This document shows positions 18,103-28,345 of a stretch of 64,000 bases of DNA, piece by piece. Position 1 is the stretch's first letter, and each line of letters opens with the position of its first letter. The DNA is from JBPEWY01 sp965224095 (GTDB taxonomy: Bacteria > Bacteroidota > Bacteroidia > Flavobacteriales > Flavobacteriaceae): positions 3,596,001 to 3,660,000 of the forward strand of contig OZ245039.1 of assembly GCA_965224095.1 (NCBI GenBank), in the 5' to 3' direction. Position numbers and translations under genes: made by a program. The notes beneath the pieces were generated by a model. That model was not told where the DNA came from, ran no database searches, and saw nothing but the letters and a program-made list of their open reading frames with translations.

Positions 18103-18858
18103 CTAGAGTAATTTATTGAGATAATTGAGCAAAAGTTTCTTTTTGCCTTGTGATACCGGCAGACGGGTATTATTTAAAAGAATAATCTGATCGTTCTTTT
18201 TATCGAATGATTCCATATAACGGAGGTTTACAAGAAAACTCTGGTGAACTCTAAAAAAATGATAATCTTTTAATTTGGTTTCATAAGATTTCAGTGTTTT
18301 GGAAACGAGGAGTTCTTTTCCGTTTTCCAGGTAAAAAGTAGAATAATTATTGTCAGATTCTATATAGAGGATATTAGTAATATTGACAATATGAATAGTT
18401 TCTAAATTCTTAAGAACCAGTTTCTTTTCGGTATTATCCGGATCAAAATTGTGAAAAAAAGATTCCAACTGTTTGTGGTAATGTTCGTTGCTTAACTCTT
18501 CGACTACGCTGTTTATTGCATTTACAAGTTCTTCCGGTTTATATGGTTTTAACAGATAATCTAACGCACTGAATTTAAAAGCATCAATGGCATAATTACT
18601 ATATGATGTGGTAAATATGATTTTGAATGCAGGTTGTTCTACTTCCTTTAAAAGCGAAAAAGCATTTCCGTCTTTTAAACTTACGTCGAGTAAAATAAAA
18701 TCGGGAGAAGTTTCACGGAGATATTTTAAGGCGGTTTTTACATCGGGAATTACACTGATGACTTCAATCTCTGAAAAATTTTTGGTAATAATATCGCTAG
18801 CCATGGTTGCAGCTTGAATATTATCTTCAATTATTAAGCAAGAAATAGGTGTATTCAT
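18103..18858 (-). CDS. LytTR family response regulator
   Basis: A 251-residue response regulator. The receiver domain (1-125) has the acidic pair Glu11/Asp12, the phospho-acceptor Asp58 in FILLDVSL, and Lys at LLKPYKPEE. The C-terminal LytTR DNA-binding domain (about 145-251) shows IHIVNITNILYIESDNNYSTFYLENGKELLVSKTLKSYE and FRVHQSFLVNLRYM. It overlaps the kinase gene by 4 bp (ATGA), so the two are translationally coupled and form a pair. Targets are not visible in the window. Confidence 0.95.
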   Translation of the reverse strand: MNTPISCLIIEDNIQAATMASDIITKNFSEIEVISVIPDVKTALKYLRETSPDFILLDVSLKDGNAFSLLKEVEQPAFKIIFTTSYSNYAIDAFKFSALDYLLKPYKPEELVNAINSVVEELSNEHYHKQLESFFHNFDPDNTEKKLVLKNLETIHIVNITNILYIESDNNYSTFYLENGKELLVSKTLKSYETKLKDYHFFRVHQSFLVNLRYMESFDKKNDQIILLNNTRLPVSQGKKKLLLNYLNKLL

Positions 18859-20684
18859 AGCGGTTCGTTAAAGGTTTGTAATGGGAAACGCAATGTTACG
18901 ATTGTCCCTGTATGGCTGGAGGTAGTATTAAATGAAATGCGATAGCCGTATAACTTCTTTAAACTGTTTATACGTTCTCTCAGAATATCCAGACCCATTG
19001 AACGGTTTAGCTTTTCCGTATTGCTTTTGGAAGGATACATCCCTATGCCGTTATCGGAAATCCTGATTATAAGGTTGTTTTCATGTTTTGTATAGCCAAT
19101 AGTAATATTGCCGTTTTCTACCGCTCTGATTCCATGGATAAGTGCGTTTTCAACAAAAGGCTGGGAAAACATGGGTGGAACTTTTATGTTTATCTGATCC
19201 AGAGTTTCATCAATATCTATTGTGTATGAAAAAGAATGATGCATTCGCTGCAAAGCCAGATACTGTTGTATGGCCTCTATATCTTCACCCAGAGAAATAA
19301 AATCGCGATCGGAGCTTTCCAGAATGGAACGCATGAGGTTGCTGAAATTCCCTATATATCCAACAGACTCCTCCTTTTTATTTTGATAAATAAAACCCTG
19401 AATGCTTGTTAAAGCATTAAAAACAAAATGCGGGTTAAGCTGGGTTTGTAAAAAACGTTGTTGTAAAGTGGCCTGTTCCAGTTTATTTTTAGTTTTTGAT
19501 TGATAATATAAAGTAAACCCGAGCCCCAGGAGTAAGATAAAAACAAGGCTTCCGGTCCAAATCCAGGAACGCTGTTTTTGGATTTGGGTGTCTCTTAGCT
19601 GATTTTGGAGATGTAACAGTGCAATCTGTTTTTCTTTTTTTTCCGTCTCGAATTTCGTGCTTAACTCGGTAACCTTTTCGTCATAATTCAGGGTATTAAT
19701 AGAATCGGATATGCGTTTATACGAATCAAAATATTCCTTAGTGTCTTTCCAGCTACCCAGGAGAGCACTGAGTTCTACCAGGTTTCCAAAGATATGTTGT
19801 TTTTCAAAGGGTACTCTGGCGTAGTCAAGAGCCTGTAGGAAATAGTGTTTGGCTTTTTCGTATTCTTTGTTGTCCAGGCAAATATGTGCCATGGTGTTGT
19901 AATTAGAAGCAAAATCATTACTGTTTGCCTGTTTCTTTAATTCATTGCTAAGAAGGAGAAGCTCAAAAGCCTGATCGTAGTTTCCGGTTTTAGCATAGCC
20001 TATGGCTGTGTTTGAATAAATAATGGAACGTGTTAAACCCGCGTTTAATGCAATTGCTAATTGCTCGGCCATTTTACCGTATTTAATAATCTCGGCGGGC
20101 TTGTCTTTCTGGATATATACGTGAGTTAAATTGGTTAAAGCATTCATTCTCGCAACAGAATCGACCGGTTCTATGGCAATAGCTTTTTTTAAAACTTCAA
20201 TAGCTTTATCCAGGTCATTTACGGCAATATAATCGGTTGATAGATTCGATAGTACTACGGCCAGTTTTTTATGGTCAGGTTCTTTTTCAAGAATTTTTAA
20301 ACTTCTCTGATCGTATTGAATGGCCTGTTCATAGTTGCCTTTTTCGTATGCGATAGCACTAAGGTTATTAAAATAATGTACATTTTCACCCGGGATCTGG
20401 AAAAGTTTTACCGTATCGATTAGCTGCATTATAGAGTCTACCTTCTGCGGAACACCATAATTGAGATAAGTTCCCGCCTTTTTACTGAGTAACTCATAAT
20501 ACTTCGGAGATTCTTTTCGGGTGTATGTCAACGCCTTGTCATAATAATACCTGGAACTATCAACATTTTTATGCCTGAAGAATTTTGCTTTTTCCTCACT
20601 TTCGTGTAATTCGCCTGATAGTTGCGCATAACCAACTGTTATCATGAAAAAAGTAAAAAAAAAGAAGTGCATATATTTTAACAT
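18855..20684 (-). CDS. TPR-containing LytS-type sensor histidine kinase
   Basis: A 609-residue sensor kinase. Signal peptide, then about 320 residues of tetratricopeptide repeats exposed in the periplasm (for example IAYEKGNYEQAIQYDQRSLKIL, DYIAVNDLDKAIEVLKKAIAI), a coiled-coil linker, one membrane helix (about 374-394), and a His_kinase domain with LNPHFVFNAL (His419) and an ATP-binding region with FVENALIHGI and ISDNGIGM. Its cognate regulator is the overlapping downstream LytTR gene. The TPR sensor presumably recognises a protein or peptide; this is inference. Confidence 0.94.
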   Translation of the reverse strand: MLKYMHFFFFTFFMITVGYAQLSGELHESEEKAKFFRHKNVDSSRYYYDKALTYTRKESPKYYELLSKKAGTYLNYGVPQKVDSIMQLIDTVKLFQIPGENVHYFNNLSAIAYEKGNYEQAIQYDQRSLKILEKEPDHKKLAVVLSNLSTDYIAVNDLDKAIEVLKKAIAIEPVDSVARMNALTNLTHVYIQKDKPAEIIKYGKMAEQLAIALNAGLTRSIIYSNTAIGYAKTGNYDQAFELLLLSNELKKQANSNDFASNYNTMAHICLDNKEYEKAKHYFLQALDYARVPFEKQHIFGNLVELSALLGSWKDTKEYFDSYKRISDSINTLNYDEKVTELSTKFETEKKEKQIALLHLQNQLRDTQIQKQRSWIWTGSLVFILLLGLGFTLYYQSKTKNKLEQATLQQRFLQTQLNPHFVFNALTSIQGFIYQNKKEESVGYIGNFSNLMRSILESSDRDFISLGEDIEAIQQYLALQRMHHSFSYTIDIDETLDQINIKVPPMFSQPFVENALIHGIRAVENGNITIGYTKHENNLIIRISDNGIGMYPSKSNTEKLNRSMGLDILRERINSLKKLYGYRISFNTTSSHTGTIVTLRFPLQTFNEPL

Positions 20685-20825
20685 GATAGGCAGATTGAAT
20701 CTCTAAAATAATCAAAAAGAATGATTAGTACTTAAAGCGTGAAAGTAATTAGAATAACCCTTAAATAAATAGGTAATTAGGGCCTTTCTTTTAGAATTTG
20801 AAAATCGATTAATACCAGTGCCTTG

Positions 20826-22703
20826 TTATAAATCGAGGTAGGTTTGAAAAATTAATTGAAGCATAGCCTTTGCCTTTAACTCCAACGTATCCTGAGCATT
20901 TTTATCGCTGGTATTGTAAAAAATGGTTTTTTGCAGTTCATGGTCGTAAACCGCATTTCCGGAAGAGTCAATAAATCCAACTCCATCGTGAAAGGTATAG
21001 TAGGAGAATGATTTATTGGGATTGAGCATATCTATGCTCCAGTTAAAGTTATCGGTTGAAACCCCTAACTGATTTAATAGAGTTTTCGATATATCGGTTT
21101 GGTTGCAGAACCGATCAATTTGTTTGCCCCGATATTCTTTTTTAAGAGCTTCTCCGAAAAATAACATAGGTATACGACGGTACAGTACATCTTTACGTGT
21201 TCTATTTCTAGGAGATCCGTGACTGTGATCGGCTACTATTACAAAAAGTGTGTTGCGATACCAGGGTTCCCGGGAGGCTTTATCAATGAAGTTTTTCAAA
21301 CACTTATCGGCATAATACATACTGTTAACATACTTTTTGTGTTCGCCGCCGAAATCGAATGCATTTTCCATAGGGTAATCGTATGGAGAATGTGTGCTGA
21401 GTGTAAAAGACACAGATAAAAAAGGAGGTCGTAAACCGGCTATCTCCTCGAGCTGTTTTTCAAATAAAAACTCATCGTGAACACCTAGTTTTCCTTTAGG
21501 CGTGGAGGCATCCCAGTCTTCTTCGCCCAACAGATGATCAAAATGACAATTAAAAATATAATCTAAAACTTTACCGTGTTTCAAATCTCCGCCAAACATA
21601 AATGATGTTTGATACCCCATATCGTTCATAGAATGCACAAAATTGGGTAGTTTGCTGTATTTATCATATTGATTGGCAATATGTGTTGACGGCTGTGCGG
21701 GAAATCCTGAAAAAAGGCCTACCATGCCTTCGTGAGATCGTGTGCCTGTAGCCAAAGTATTGGTAAATAGCAACCCTTCTTCACTTAACGTATCAAAGCC
21801 GGGAGTAATATGTTTATTTGGATACCCTCCCAGGCTTCCTACCAGATCAGCGGTCCACCCTTCCAGGATAATATAAACGATATTGGGTTTTACATTGTTT
21901 AAAATGCGAGGTATCGAATCATTTTTAAACCGATAAAGATTGTTTTTTATCTCTTCGGCTTTTCCCTTTGAAAAAAAGTTATAAGGATTGGTAGCGAGGT
22001 ATTTTTTATTTTGTTCGATACTTCGCAACAAATTGTGCGTCGTATTGGTGGTTGCCATATTCACAAAATCATTTTTAGAAAAGTATACATCACTTTGATC
22101 GATAGGGGTAATTCCAACACCGCGAAGCCCCAAAAAAGTAAGGCCCGAACTCAGTATAAAAAAAAGCAAAGCAGCCAGGTAATTTTTTTTCGGACTGGTT
22201 TTGAAATTCATCATCTTATCCAGAAGGTATTTCATAAGAATAAACACGGTGACCAGTAAAAATGCTCCCAGAAAAAAGATCCAGGGTTCTGCGCTTCTCC
22301 ACACCTCTTCGGGGTTTTTAAGATAAGTAAGGGCTCTGAAATTGAGTTTGTTTTGCCACTCTTTAAAAATCGCCAGGTCGCCAATAGTAATGAGAATGGT
22401 TACCACAACAATAAACAACAAAAAAAAACGGTTTGCCTTAAGCCATATTTTTTTTCCGGAAAGCCCGAAAGCCAAAACGAGTAAAATCGGGATAAAAAGC
22501 AGATAGCAAGCCATAGTAGTATCTATTCTCCATCCATAAACAAATGTAAGTATTAACTCTTTCAGGGAAACATTCGTAAAATATCCGGAGTTACTTACCA
22601 GGAAAATGAGCCTCGTAAGTGCATATAACAGTAATAGGAAAAGATATTGTTGAAGAACAAGTTTGCACAGTGATAAAAGGGTATTGCGATTCAAGGTAAA
22701 CAT
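20826..22703 (-). CDS. LtaS-like membrane sulfatase/phosphotransferase
   Basis: A 625-residue protein of the alkaline-phosphatase superfamily. About five membrane helices fill residues 1-200. The extracytoplasmic catalytic domain has metal ligand Glu281 in ILEGW, the nucleophile region TLATGTRSHEGMVGLFSGF (Thr319/Thr321), and Asp492/His493 in VADHSHGS. Gram-positive LtaS builds lipoteichoic acid from phosphatidylglycerol. In a Gram-negative flavobacterium a role such as phosphoglycerol or phosphoethanolamine transfer to glycans is more likely, but unproven. It stands alone between terminator and intergenic spacer. Confidence 0.88.
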   Translation of the reverse strand: MFTLNRNTLLSLCKLVLQQYLFLLLLYALTRLIFLVSNSGYFTNVSLKELILTFVYGWRIDTTMACYLLFIPILLVLAFGLSGKKIWLKANRFFLLFIVVVTILITIGDLAIFKEWQNKLNFRALTYLKNPEEVWRSAEPWIFFLGAFLLVTVFILMKYLLDKMMNFKTSPKKNYLAALLFFILSSGLTFLGLRGVGITPIDQSDVYFSKNDFVNMATTNTTHNLLRSIEQNKKYLATNPYNFFSKGKAEEIKNNLYRFKNDSIPRILNNVKPNIVYIILEGWTADLVGSLGGYPNKHITPGFDTLSEEGLLFTNTLATGTRSHEGMVGLFSGFPAQPSTHIANQYDKYSKLPNFVHSMNDMGYQTSFMFGGDLKHGKVLDYIFNCHFDHLLGEEDWDASTPKGKLGVHDEFLFEKQLEEIAGLRPPFLSVSFTLSTHSPYDYPMENAFDFGGEHKKYVNSMYYADKCLKNFIDKASREPWYRNTLFVIVADHSHGSPRNRTRKDVLYRRIPMLFFGEALKKEYRGKQIDRFCNQTDISKTLLNQLGVSTDNFNWSIDMLNPNKSFSYYTFHDGVGFIDSSGNAVYDHELQKTIFYNTSDKNAQDTLELKAKAMLQLIFQTYLDL

Positions 22704-22734
22704 ATACAGATAGAAAATACAAGAAGCGAAAATA

Positions 22735-22770
22735 AAAAAACTTCACCGTATTTTAATGCGGTGAAGTTTT
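22735..22770 (-). terminator. Terminator of the beta-oxidation operon
   Basis: On the minus strand the 10-bp stem AACTTCACCG / CGGTGAAGTT, with the loop CATTAAAATA, leads into a run of Ts. It lies 24-55 bases beyond the fadE stop. Confidence 0.9.
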
Positions 22771-22793
22771 AAATGTAAAGGAAACTTTTAAAA

Positions 22794-24596
22794 TCAGAAG
22801 CAATATTTGTTTTCTGCTTTTAATTTATCAGCTATCGTCGTTCTAAGCGCAACTACATTAGGCATATTGGTATATTTTGTAAATCGCTTTAATCCCATTA
22901 ACATCATGCGTTGTTCATCGCCTTCGGCAAATGAAACAATTCCTTCTTTGGCATTTTTTGTAATAATATCAATGGCATTATAAAGGTTTAGTTTAGCCAT
23001 AGCTATTTGTTCTTCTTGGGCGTCTTCACCAAAGCGTTTTGCGTTTTTCTCAGTTCTGAGAATAGCAGATTCGGCCATATATATTTCGATGAGAATATTA
23101 GACGCGGCCATTAATAACTGTTGATGTTTTTCCAAATCCGGTCCGAATTTTTGAACGGCAGATCCGGCCACCATTAGAAATACCTTTTTAAGTCTTCCTA
23201 TAATTTCTTTTTCTTCCGAAAATAATTCTGAATAATCCGGGGTGTCAAAAGATGGAATGCCCATCAATTCGTCTGCCACCTTCATAGCCGGACCCAATAG
23301 ATCTACATGGCCTTTCATGGCTTTTTTAACTAACATACCTACGGCAAGCATCCTGTTTATTTCGTTAGTTCCTTCATATATTCTGGAAATACGTGCATCT
23401 CTCCAGGCGGCTTCCATAGGAGTATCTGCTGAGAACCCCATTCCTCCGAATATTTGTATTCCCTCGTCGGAACAAAACTGAATATCTTCGGAAACTGCTA
23501 CTTTAAGAATCGAACATTCAATAGCGTATTCTTCCACACCTTTTAATTCTGCTTCCTGATGAGAATTACCGGAAGCCTGACGAATATTAATGCGGTCCTC
23601 AATATTTTTTGCAGCCCTATAGCAGGCAGACTCACCCACATAAGCACCGGTTGCCATTTCTGCAAGTTTTGCTTTAATAGCACCGAACTCTGAAATTGGT
23701 GTTTTAAACTGAATACGTTCGTTTGCATATTTCACGGCTTCGGTAATAACTCTGCGTTGCGCATCCAGACAAGCGGCAGCCAGTTTAATCCGACCTACAT
23801 TCAGGGCATTCATGGCTATCTTAAATCCGTTTCCTCGTTCGGAAAGCATATTCTCTACGGGGACTTTGGTTTCATTAAAGAACACTTGTCGGGTAGAGGA
23901 AGCGTGGATCCCCAGTTTATGTTCTTCTTCTCCTAAGGTAATCCCATTTTCCGGGTCGTTTTCAACAATAAAGCCCGTGATGTTTTTGTCATCTTCAATA
24001 CGCGCAAATACTATAAATAAGCGGGCAAAACCGGCATTGGAAATCCACATTTTTTGCCCGGAAATCTTATAGTGAGTTCCGTCATCCGATAAAACGGCTT
24101 TGGTTTTCCCGGAATTAGCATCAGATCCTGCTCCCGGTTCGGTTAAACAGTAGGCTCCAAACCATTCTCCGGAAGCTAATTTTGGCACGTATTTTTTCTT
24201 TTGTTCTTCTGTACCGTACAGGGTAATGGGCATGGTTCCTATTCCGGTATGGGCGCCAAAGGCAGTTGCAATTGAGCCTGTAGCTCCTGAAATATAATCG
24301 CAAACCAACATAGTGGAAACAAATCCCATTCCCATACCTCCGTATGCTTCGGGAACAGCAATCCCCAACAGGCCTAATTCACCTGCTTTTCGCATAACCT
24401 CTTCCGTATAAGCGTAGTCTTTCTTTTCAAAGCGCTCCTTATGTGGCCAAACTTCACGATCTACAAATTCCCTTACGGTATCCAGCATCATTTTCTGCTC
24501 TTCAGAAAAATCTTCGGGTGTAAATACATCTTCGCAGTCAGTTTCTCTAACCAGGAACTGACCTCCGCGTAAAATATCTTTTTCTTTTGTTTCCAT
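22794..24596 (-). CDS. fadE: Acyl-CoA dehydrogenase, FadE type
   Basis: A 600-residue flavoenzyme that makes the trans-2-enoyl-CoA in the first step of fatty-acid beta-oxidation. It has the acyl-CoA dehydrogenase signature AYCLTEPGAGSDA (148-160), the FAD-binding MWISNAGFARL, catalytic Glu408 in RIYEGTNEINRML, and a C-terminal helical extension of about 170 residues. Its length is near that of Bacillus subtilis FadE. It is the last gene of marR-fadN-fadA-fadE, with a strong terminator after it. Chain-length preference cannot be read from sequence. Confidence 0.94.
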   Translation of the reverse strand: METKEKDILRGGQFLVRETDCEDVFTPEDFSEEQKMMLDTVREFVDREVWPHKERFEKKDYAYTEEVMRKAGELGLLGIAVPEAYGGMGMGFVSTMLVCDYISGATGSIATAFGAHTGIGTMPITLYGTEEQKKKYVPKLASGEWFGAYCLTEPGAGSDANSGKTKAVLSDDGTHYKISGQKMWISNAGFARLFIVFARIEDDKNITGFIVENDPENGITLGEEEHKLGIHASSTRQVFFNETKVPVENMLSERGNGFKIAMNALNVGRIKLAAACLDAQRRVITEAVKYANERIQFKTPISEFGAIKAKLAEMATGAYVGESACYRAAKNIEDRINIRQASGNSHQEAELKGVEEYAIECSILKVAVSEDIQFCSDEGIQIFGGMGFSADTPMEAAWRDARISRIYEGTNEINRMLAVGMLVKKAMKGHVDLLGPAMKVADELMGIPSFDTPDYSELFSEEKEIIGRLKKVFLMVAGSAVQKFGPDLEKHQQLLMAASNILIEIYMAESAILRTEKNAKRFGEDAQEEQIAMAKLNLYNAIDIITKNAKEGIVSFAEGDEQRMMLMGLKRFTKYTNMPNVVALRTTIADKLKAENKYCF

Positions 24597-24670
24597 CGAT
24601 TCTATATTTTAGTAGTTCGTATGAATACCGCGGCTCCATTAAATGACTCGATATTCAACTCTTAGCTTTA

Positions 24671-25861
24671 TTAATTTAAAAACTCAAAAATACCGGCAGC
24701 CCCTTGTCCGGTTCCCACACACATGGTAACCATTCCGTATTTCCCTTTCATATTCTGCTTGCGCATTTCATCGAAGAGTTGTACCGACAGTTTGGCACCC
24801 GTACAACCCAGTGGATGTCCCAGGGCAATAGCGCCTCCATTTACATTGACAATATCTTTATTTAACCCAAGTTCCCTGATTACCGCTAACGATTGAGAGG
24901 CAAATGCCTCATTGAGTTCGATAAGCGAAATATCGCCTTGTTTTAATCCCGCCTGTTTTAGTGCTTTCGGGATTGCTTTAACAGGACCTATTCCCATAAT
25001 CCGGGGCTCGACCCCAGCGGCGGCATAATTAACCAGTCTGGCAATTGGTTCAAGCTTGAGTTCTTTTACCATTTCCTCACTCATTACCATCACAAAGGCG
25101 GCACCGTCGCTCATTTGAGATGAATTTCCGGCCGTTACACTACCACCTTGAGCAAAAACAGGCCTTAACCTGGCCAATGCTTCGCGATTGGTATCTTTTC
25201 TTGGGCCTTCATCTTTTGTAACTGTATAAGACTTAGAAGCTTTTTTTCCTTGCGTATCAATATAGGTCTGTTCTACTGTAATAGGAACAATCTGATCCTG
25301 AAAACGATCTTCAGCCAAAGCTTTTAAAGCTTTCTGGTGAGAGTGATACGCAAATTCATCCTGATCTTCACGTGATACGTTAAACTTGTTAGCAACAGCT
25401 TCGGCAGTATTTCCCATGCCCCAATAGTAGTCTTCGTGCCCGGATTTAGCGATCTCGTAATTAAGATCTGTTTTAAAACCGGTCATGGGTACGGCACTCA
25501 TACTTTCGGCACCCCCGGCTATAATACAATCGGCCATGCCGGATTGAATTTTAGCGGCAGCTATAGCGATGGTTTCCAGACCGGACGAACAGAATCTGTT
25601 TACGGTTACACCGGGAACATCTACGGTATTCAAACCGATTAAGGAAATAAAGCGGGCCATATTTAGGCCCTGAGCGCCTTCGGGCATGGCATTTCCCACA
25701 ATAACATCGTCGATTCTGGAGGTATCCAAATCCGGTAATTCCTTCATCATATATTGAATGGTTTCTGCGGCCAATTCATCCGGGCGCTTAAACCGGAAAA
25801 GGCCTCTGGGAGCTTTACCCACTGCTGTTCTGTATCCTTTTACTATATATGCTGTTTTCAT
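24671..25861 (-). CDS. fadA: 3-ketoacyl-CoA thiolase (acetyl-CoA acyltransferase)
   Basis: A 396-residue thiolase, the last step of the beta-oxidation cycle, releasing acetyl-CoA from 3-ketoacyl-CoA. The active-site set is complete: Cys91 in VNRFCSSGLE, His349 in GGAIALGHPLGCTGAK, and Cys381 in VTMCVGTGQGAAG near the C-terminus. It lies 75 bp after fadN and 74 bp before fadE. This places all enzymes for one beta-oxidation turn in one transcription unit. Confidence 0.96.
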   Translation of the reverse strand: MKTAYIVKGYRTAVGKAPRGLFRFKRPDELAAETIQYMMKELPDLDTSRIDDVIVGNAMPEGAQGLNMARFISLIGLNTVDVPGVTVNRFCSSGLETIAIAAAKIQSGMADCIIAGGAESMSAVPMTGFKTDLNYEIAKSGHEDYYWGMGNTAEAVANKFNVSREDQDEFAYHSHQKALKALAEDRFQDQIVPITVEQTYIDTQGKKASKSYTVTKDEGPRKDTNREALARLRPVFAQGGSVTAGNSSQMSDGAAFVMVMSEEMVKELKLEPIARLVNYAAAGVEPRIMGIGPVKAIPKALKQAGLKQGDISLIELNEAFASQSLAVIRELGLNKDIVNVNGGAIALGHPLGCTGAKLSVQLFDEMRKQNMKGKYGMVTMCVGTGQGAAGIFEFLN

Positions 25862-25936
25862 TTTATTCGAAATTTTAAAATCATAAATGGCGATTCACAT
25901 GGTTTTTGATTACCATTTGAATTTGTTGTTTGCTAT

Positions 25937-28345
25937 CTAATTACGCAGAGGTTTTCCCGTTTTTAACATGTGCTGTATACGCTCAAGCGTTTTTCGCTCC
26001 GTACATAAACTGAGAAAAGCTTCTCTTTCCAGATCCAGTAAGTACTGTTCGCTTACCCGAGTTGGTTCCGATAAGTCGCCTCCCGCCATGACATATGCCA
26101 GTTTATTGGCAATTTTTTTGTCATGCTCACTGATATAATTTCCAGCTTCCATTGAATCGGTACCTACGAGAAACATTCCAAGGGCCTGTTTCCCCAATAC
26201 TTTAATATCTTTTCTTTTGGGAGGCTGCGTATAACCGGCATCTGCCATTGTTTTGGCGTGTGCTTTTGCAGTAGCAATTTGGCGGTCTTTATTTACTACC
26301 ACGATATCTTTTCCTTTTTGCAAGATTCCAAAATCAAAAGCCTCATAAGCTGAAGTCGCTACTTTGGCCATTCCGATGGTCAGAAAATTTTCCTGGAGTA
26401 CATTGAGTTCCACATCGCCTTTTCTGAAAGAATCGGAAGCACGCAAAGCCATTTCTTTAGACCCGCCACCTCCGGGAATCACACCGACACCGAACTCTAC
26501 TAAACCTATGTAGGTCTCGGCAGCGGCTACTACTTTATCAGCATGCATGGAAAGCTCACATCCGCCCCCTAAAGTCATCCCGTGGGGAGCTGCTATCGTA
26601 GGAATCGATGAATAACGCATACGCATCATGGTATCCTGAAAATATTTGATAGCCATATTAAGTTCATCGTATTCCTGTTCAACCGCCATCATAAAGATCA
26701 TCCCGATATTTGCACCTACCGAAAAATTGGCTCCCTGGTTTCCAACTATCAAACCCTCAAAATCTTTTTCTGCCAGATCGACTGCCTTGTTTAATCCCGC
26801 AAGAACATCTCCTCCAATGGTATTCATTTTAGACTGGAACTCCACATTCAGGATACCATCACCCAGATCTTCTACCACTACCCCGGAGTTTTTAAATACC
26901 TCATTGGATTTTCTGATATTATCGAGAATAATAAAAGCATCCTGTCCGGGTTTTTTGGTTTGCGCCTTTGCAGGGATATCATAGTAATACGTTGCCCCTT
27001 CTTTTACGGTGTAAAAGCTCTGGTTTCCATTGGCAATCATTTCACTTACCCATTCAGCAGGCTGTAATCCTTCGGCTTTCATTAAATCTATACCTTGCTG
27101 AATGCCAATAGCATCCCATATCTCGAAAGGACCGTTTTCCCATCCGAAACCTGCTTTCATGGCATCATCAATTCTGTACAGCTCATCGGATATTTCCGGA
27201 ATTCTATGCTGTACATAGGCAAACATGGCGGCAAAGTTCTTTCTATAAAACGCTCCTGCTTTATCCTTTCCGTTAACCAGTACTTTAAAGCGATCTATAG
27301 GTTTGTCGATAGTTTTTGTGAGTTCCAGCGTAGGGAAGGAGGCTTTTTTCTTAGACCGGTATTCCATGGTATCCAGGTCCAGAGACAAGATCTCACTTTT
27401 ACCGTCCTTAGCTTTCGTTTTTTTATAAAAACCCTGTCCGGTTTTACTCCCCAGCCATTTATTCTCCATCATGGAATTAATAAAATCAGGCAGTTTGAAA
27501 AGATCATGTGCCTCATCGTCCGGGCAGTTTTCATAAATTCCGTTAGCTACATGAACCAGGGTATCCAGTCCGACCACATCAACCGTTCGGAATGTAGCCG
27601 ATTTAGGCCTGCCAATAACCGGTCCGGTTAATTTATCTACTTCCTCAATGGTAAGCCCCATCTCCTTTACCTGATGAAATAAACTCTGTATTCCGAAAAT
27701 TCCAATTCTATTTCCTATAAAGGCAGGGGTGTCTTTTGCCAAAACCGAAGTCTTTCCCAGGAATTTCTCGCCGTACATCATGAGGAAATCAGTTACATGC
27801 TGATTACAATCCGGCCCAGGAACCACTTCAAAAAGCTTTAAGTATCTGGGAGGATTAAAGAAATGAGTAACCGCAAAATGCTTTCTGAAATCCTCACTTC
27901 TCCCTTCGTTCATAAACTTGATAGGAATTCCCGAAGTATTAGAAGTAATAAGAGTTCCCGGTGATCGGTATTTCTCAATCTGTTCAAAGACTTTTTGTTT
28001 AATATCCAGTCGTTCCACAACCACTTCAATAATCCAGTCAACATCTTTAATTTTATGCAAATCGTCCTCCAGATTCCCGGTACTAATCCGATTGGCGAAT
28101 TCCCTGTGATAAATCGGAGAGGGTTTCGACTTAAGGGCAGCCTTCAGGTTATCATTTACAATACGGTTACGCACCACTTTGTTTTCCATGGTTAAACCTC
28201 TGGACTTCTCAGTGTTGTTAAGTTCTCTGGGAACAATATCGAGCAATAATACTTCGGCGCCGATATTGGCAAAGTGACAGGCAATTCCGCTACCCATGAT
28301 ACCGGAACCAATCACGGCAACTTTATTAATTCTTCTGGTGCTCAT
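25937..28345 (-). CDS. fadN: 3-hydroxyacyl-CoA dehydrogenase/enoyl-CoA hydratase, FadN type
   Basis: An 802-residue bifunctional enzyme for the middle two steps of beta-oxidation. The dehydrogenase comes first: VIGSGIMGSGIACHFANIGAEVLLLD binds NAD (about 10-35), SNTSGI and HFFNPPRYLKLFEV follow, and a 3HCDH C-terminal domain covers about 200-440. An enoyl-CoA hydratase domain follows (about 500-690; LIVGNQGANFSVGANI, HGMTLGGGCELSMHADKVVA). This order is that of B. subtilis FadN, opposite to E. coli FadB. Its start overlaps the marR stop by 4 bp (ATGA), coupling enzyme and regulator. Confidence 0.95.
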   Translation of the reverse strand: MSTRRINKVAVIGSGIMGSGIACHFANIGAEVLLLDIVPRELNNTEKSRGLTMENKVVRNRIVNDNLKAALKSKPSPIYHREFANRISTGNLEDDLHKIKDVDWIIEVVVERLDIKQKVFEQIEKYRSPGTLITSNTSGIPIKFMNEGRSEDFRKHFAVTHFFNPPRYLKLFEVVPGPDCNQHVTDFLMMYGEKFLGKTSVLAKDTPAFIGNRIGIFGIQSLFHQVKEMGLTIEEVDKLTGPVIGRPKSATFRTVDVVGLDTLVHVANGIYENCPDDEAHDLFKLPDFINSMMENKWLGSKTGQGFYKKTKAKDGKSEILSLDLDTMEYRSKKKASFPTLELTKTIDKPIDRFKVLVNGKDKAGAFYRKNFAAMFAYVQHRIPEISDELYRIDDAMKAGFGWENGPFEIWDAIGIQQGIDLMKAEGLQPAEWVSEMIANGNQSFYTVKEGATYYYDIPAKAQTKKPGQDAFIILDNIRKSNEVFKNSGVVVEDLGDGILNVEFQSKMNTIGGDVLAGLNKAVDLAEKDFEGLIVGNQGANFSVGANIGMIFMMAVEQEYDELNMAIKYFQDTMMRMRYSSIPTIAAPHGMTLGGGCELSMHADKVVAAAETYIGLVEFGVGVIPGGGGSKEMALRASDSFRKGDVELNVLQENFLTIGMAKVATSAYEAFDFGILQKGKDIVVVNKDRQIATAKAHAKTMADAGYTQPPKRKDIKVLGKQALGMFLVGTDSMEAGNYISEHDKKIANKLAYVMAGGDLSEPTRVSEQYLLDLEREAFLSLCTERKTLERIQHMLKTGKPLRN

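Noticed and set aside
27095..27631. 178-codon plus-strand open frame within fadN
   Set aside because: It is antisense to the dehydrogenase part of fadN, with a low-complexity, Phe/Ile-rich translation and no motif.
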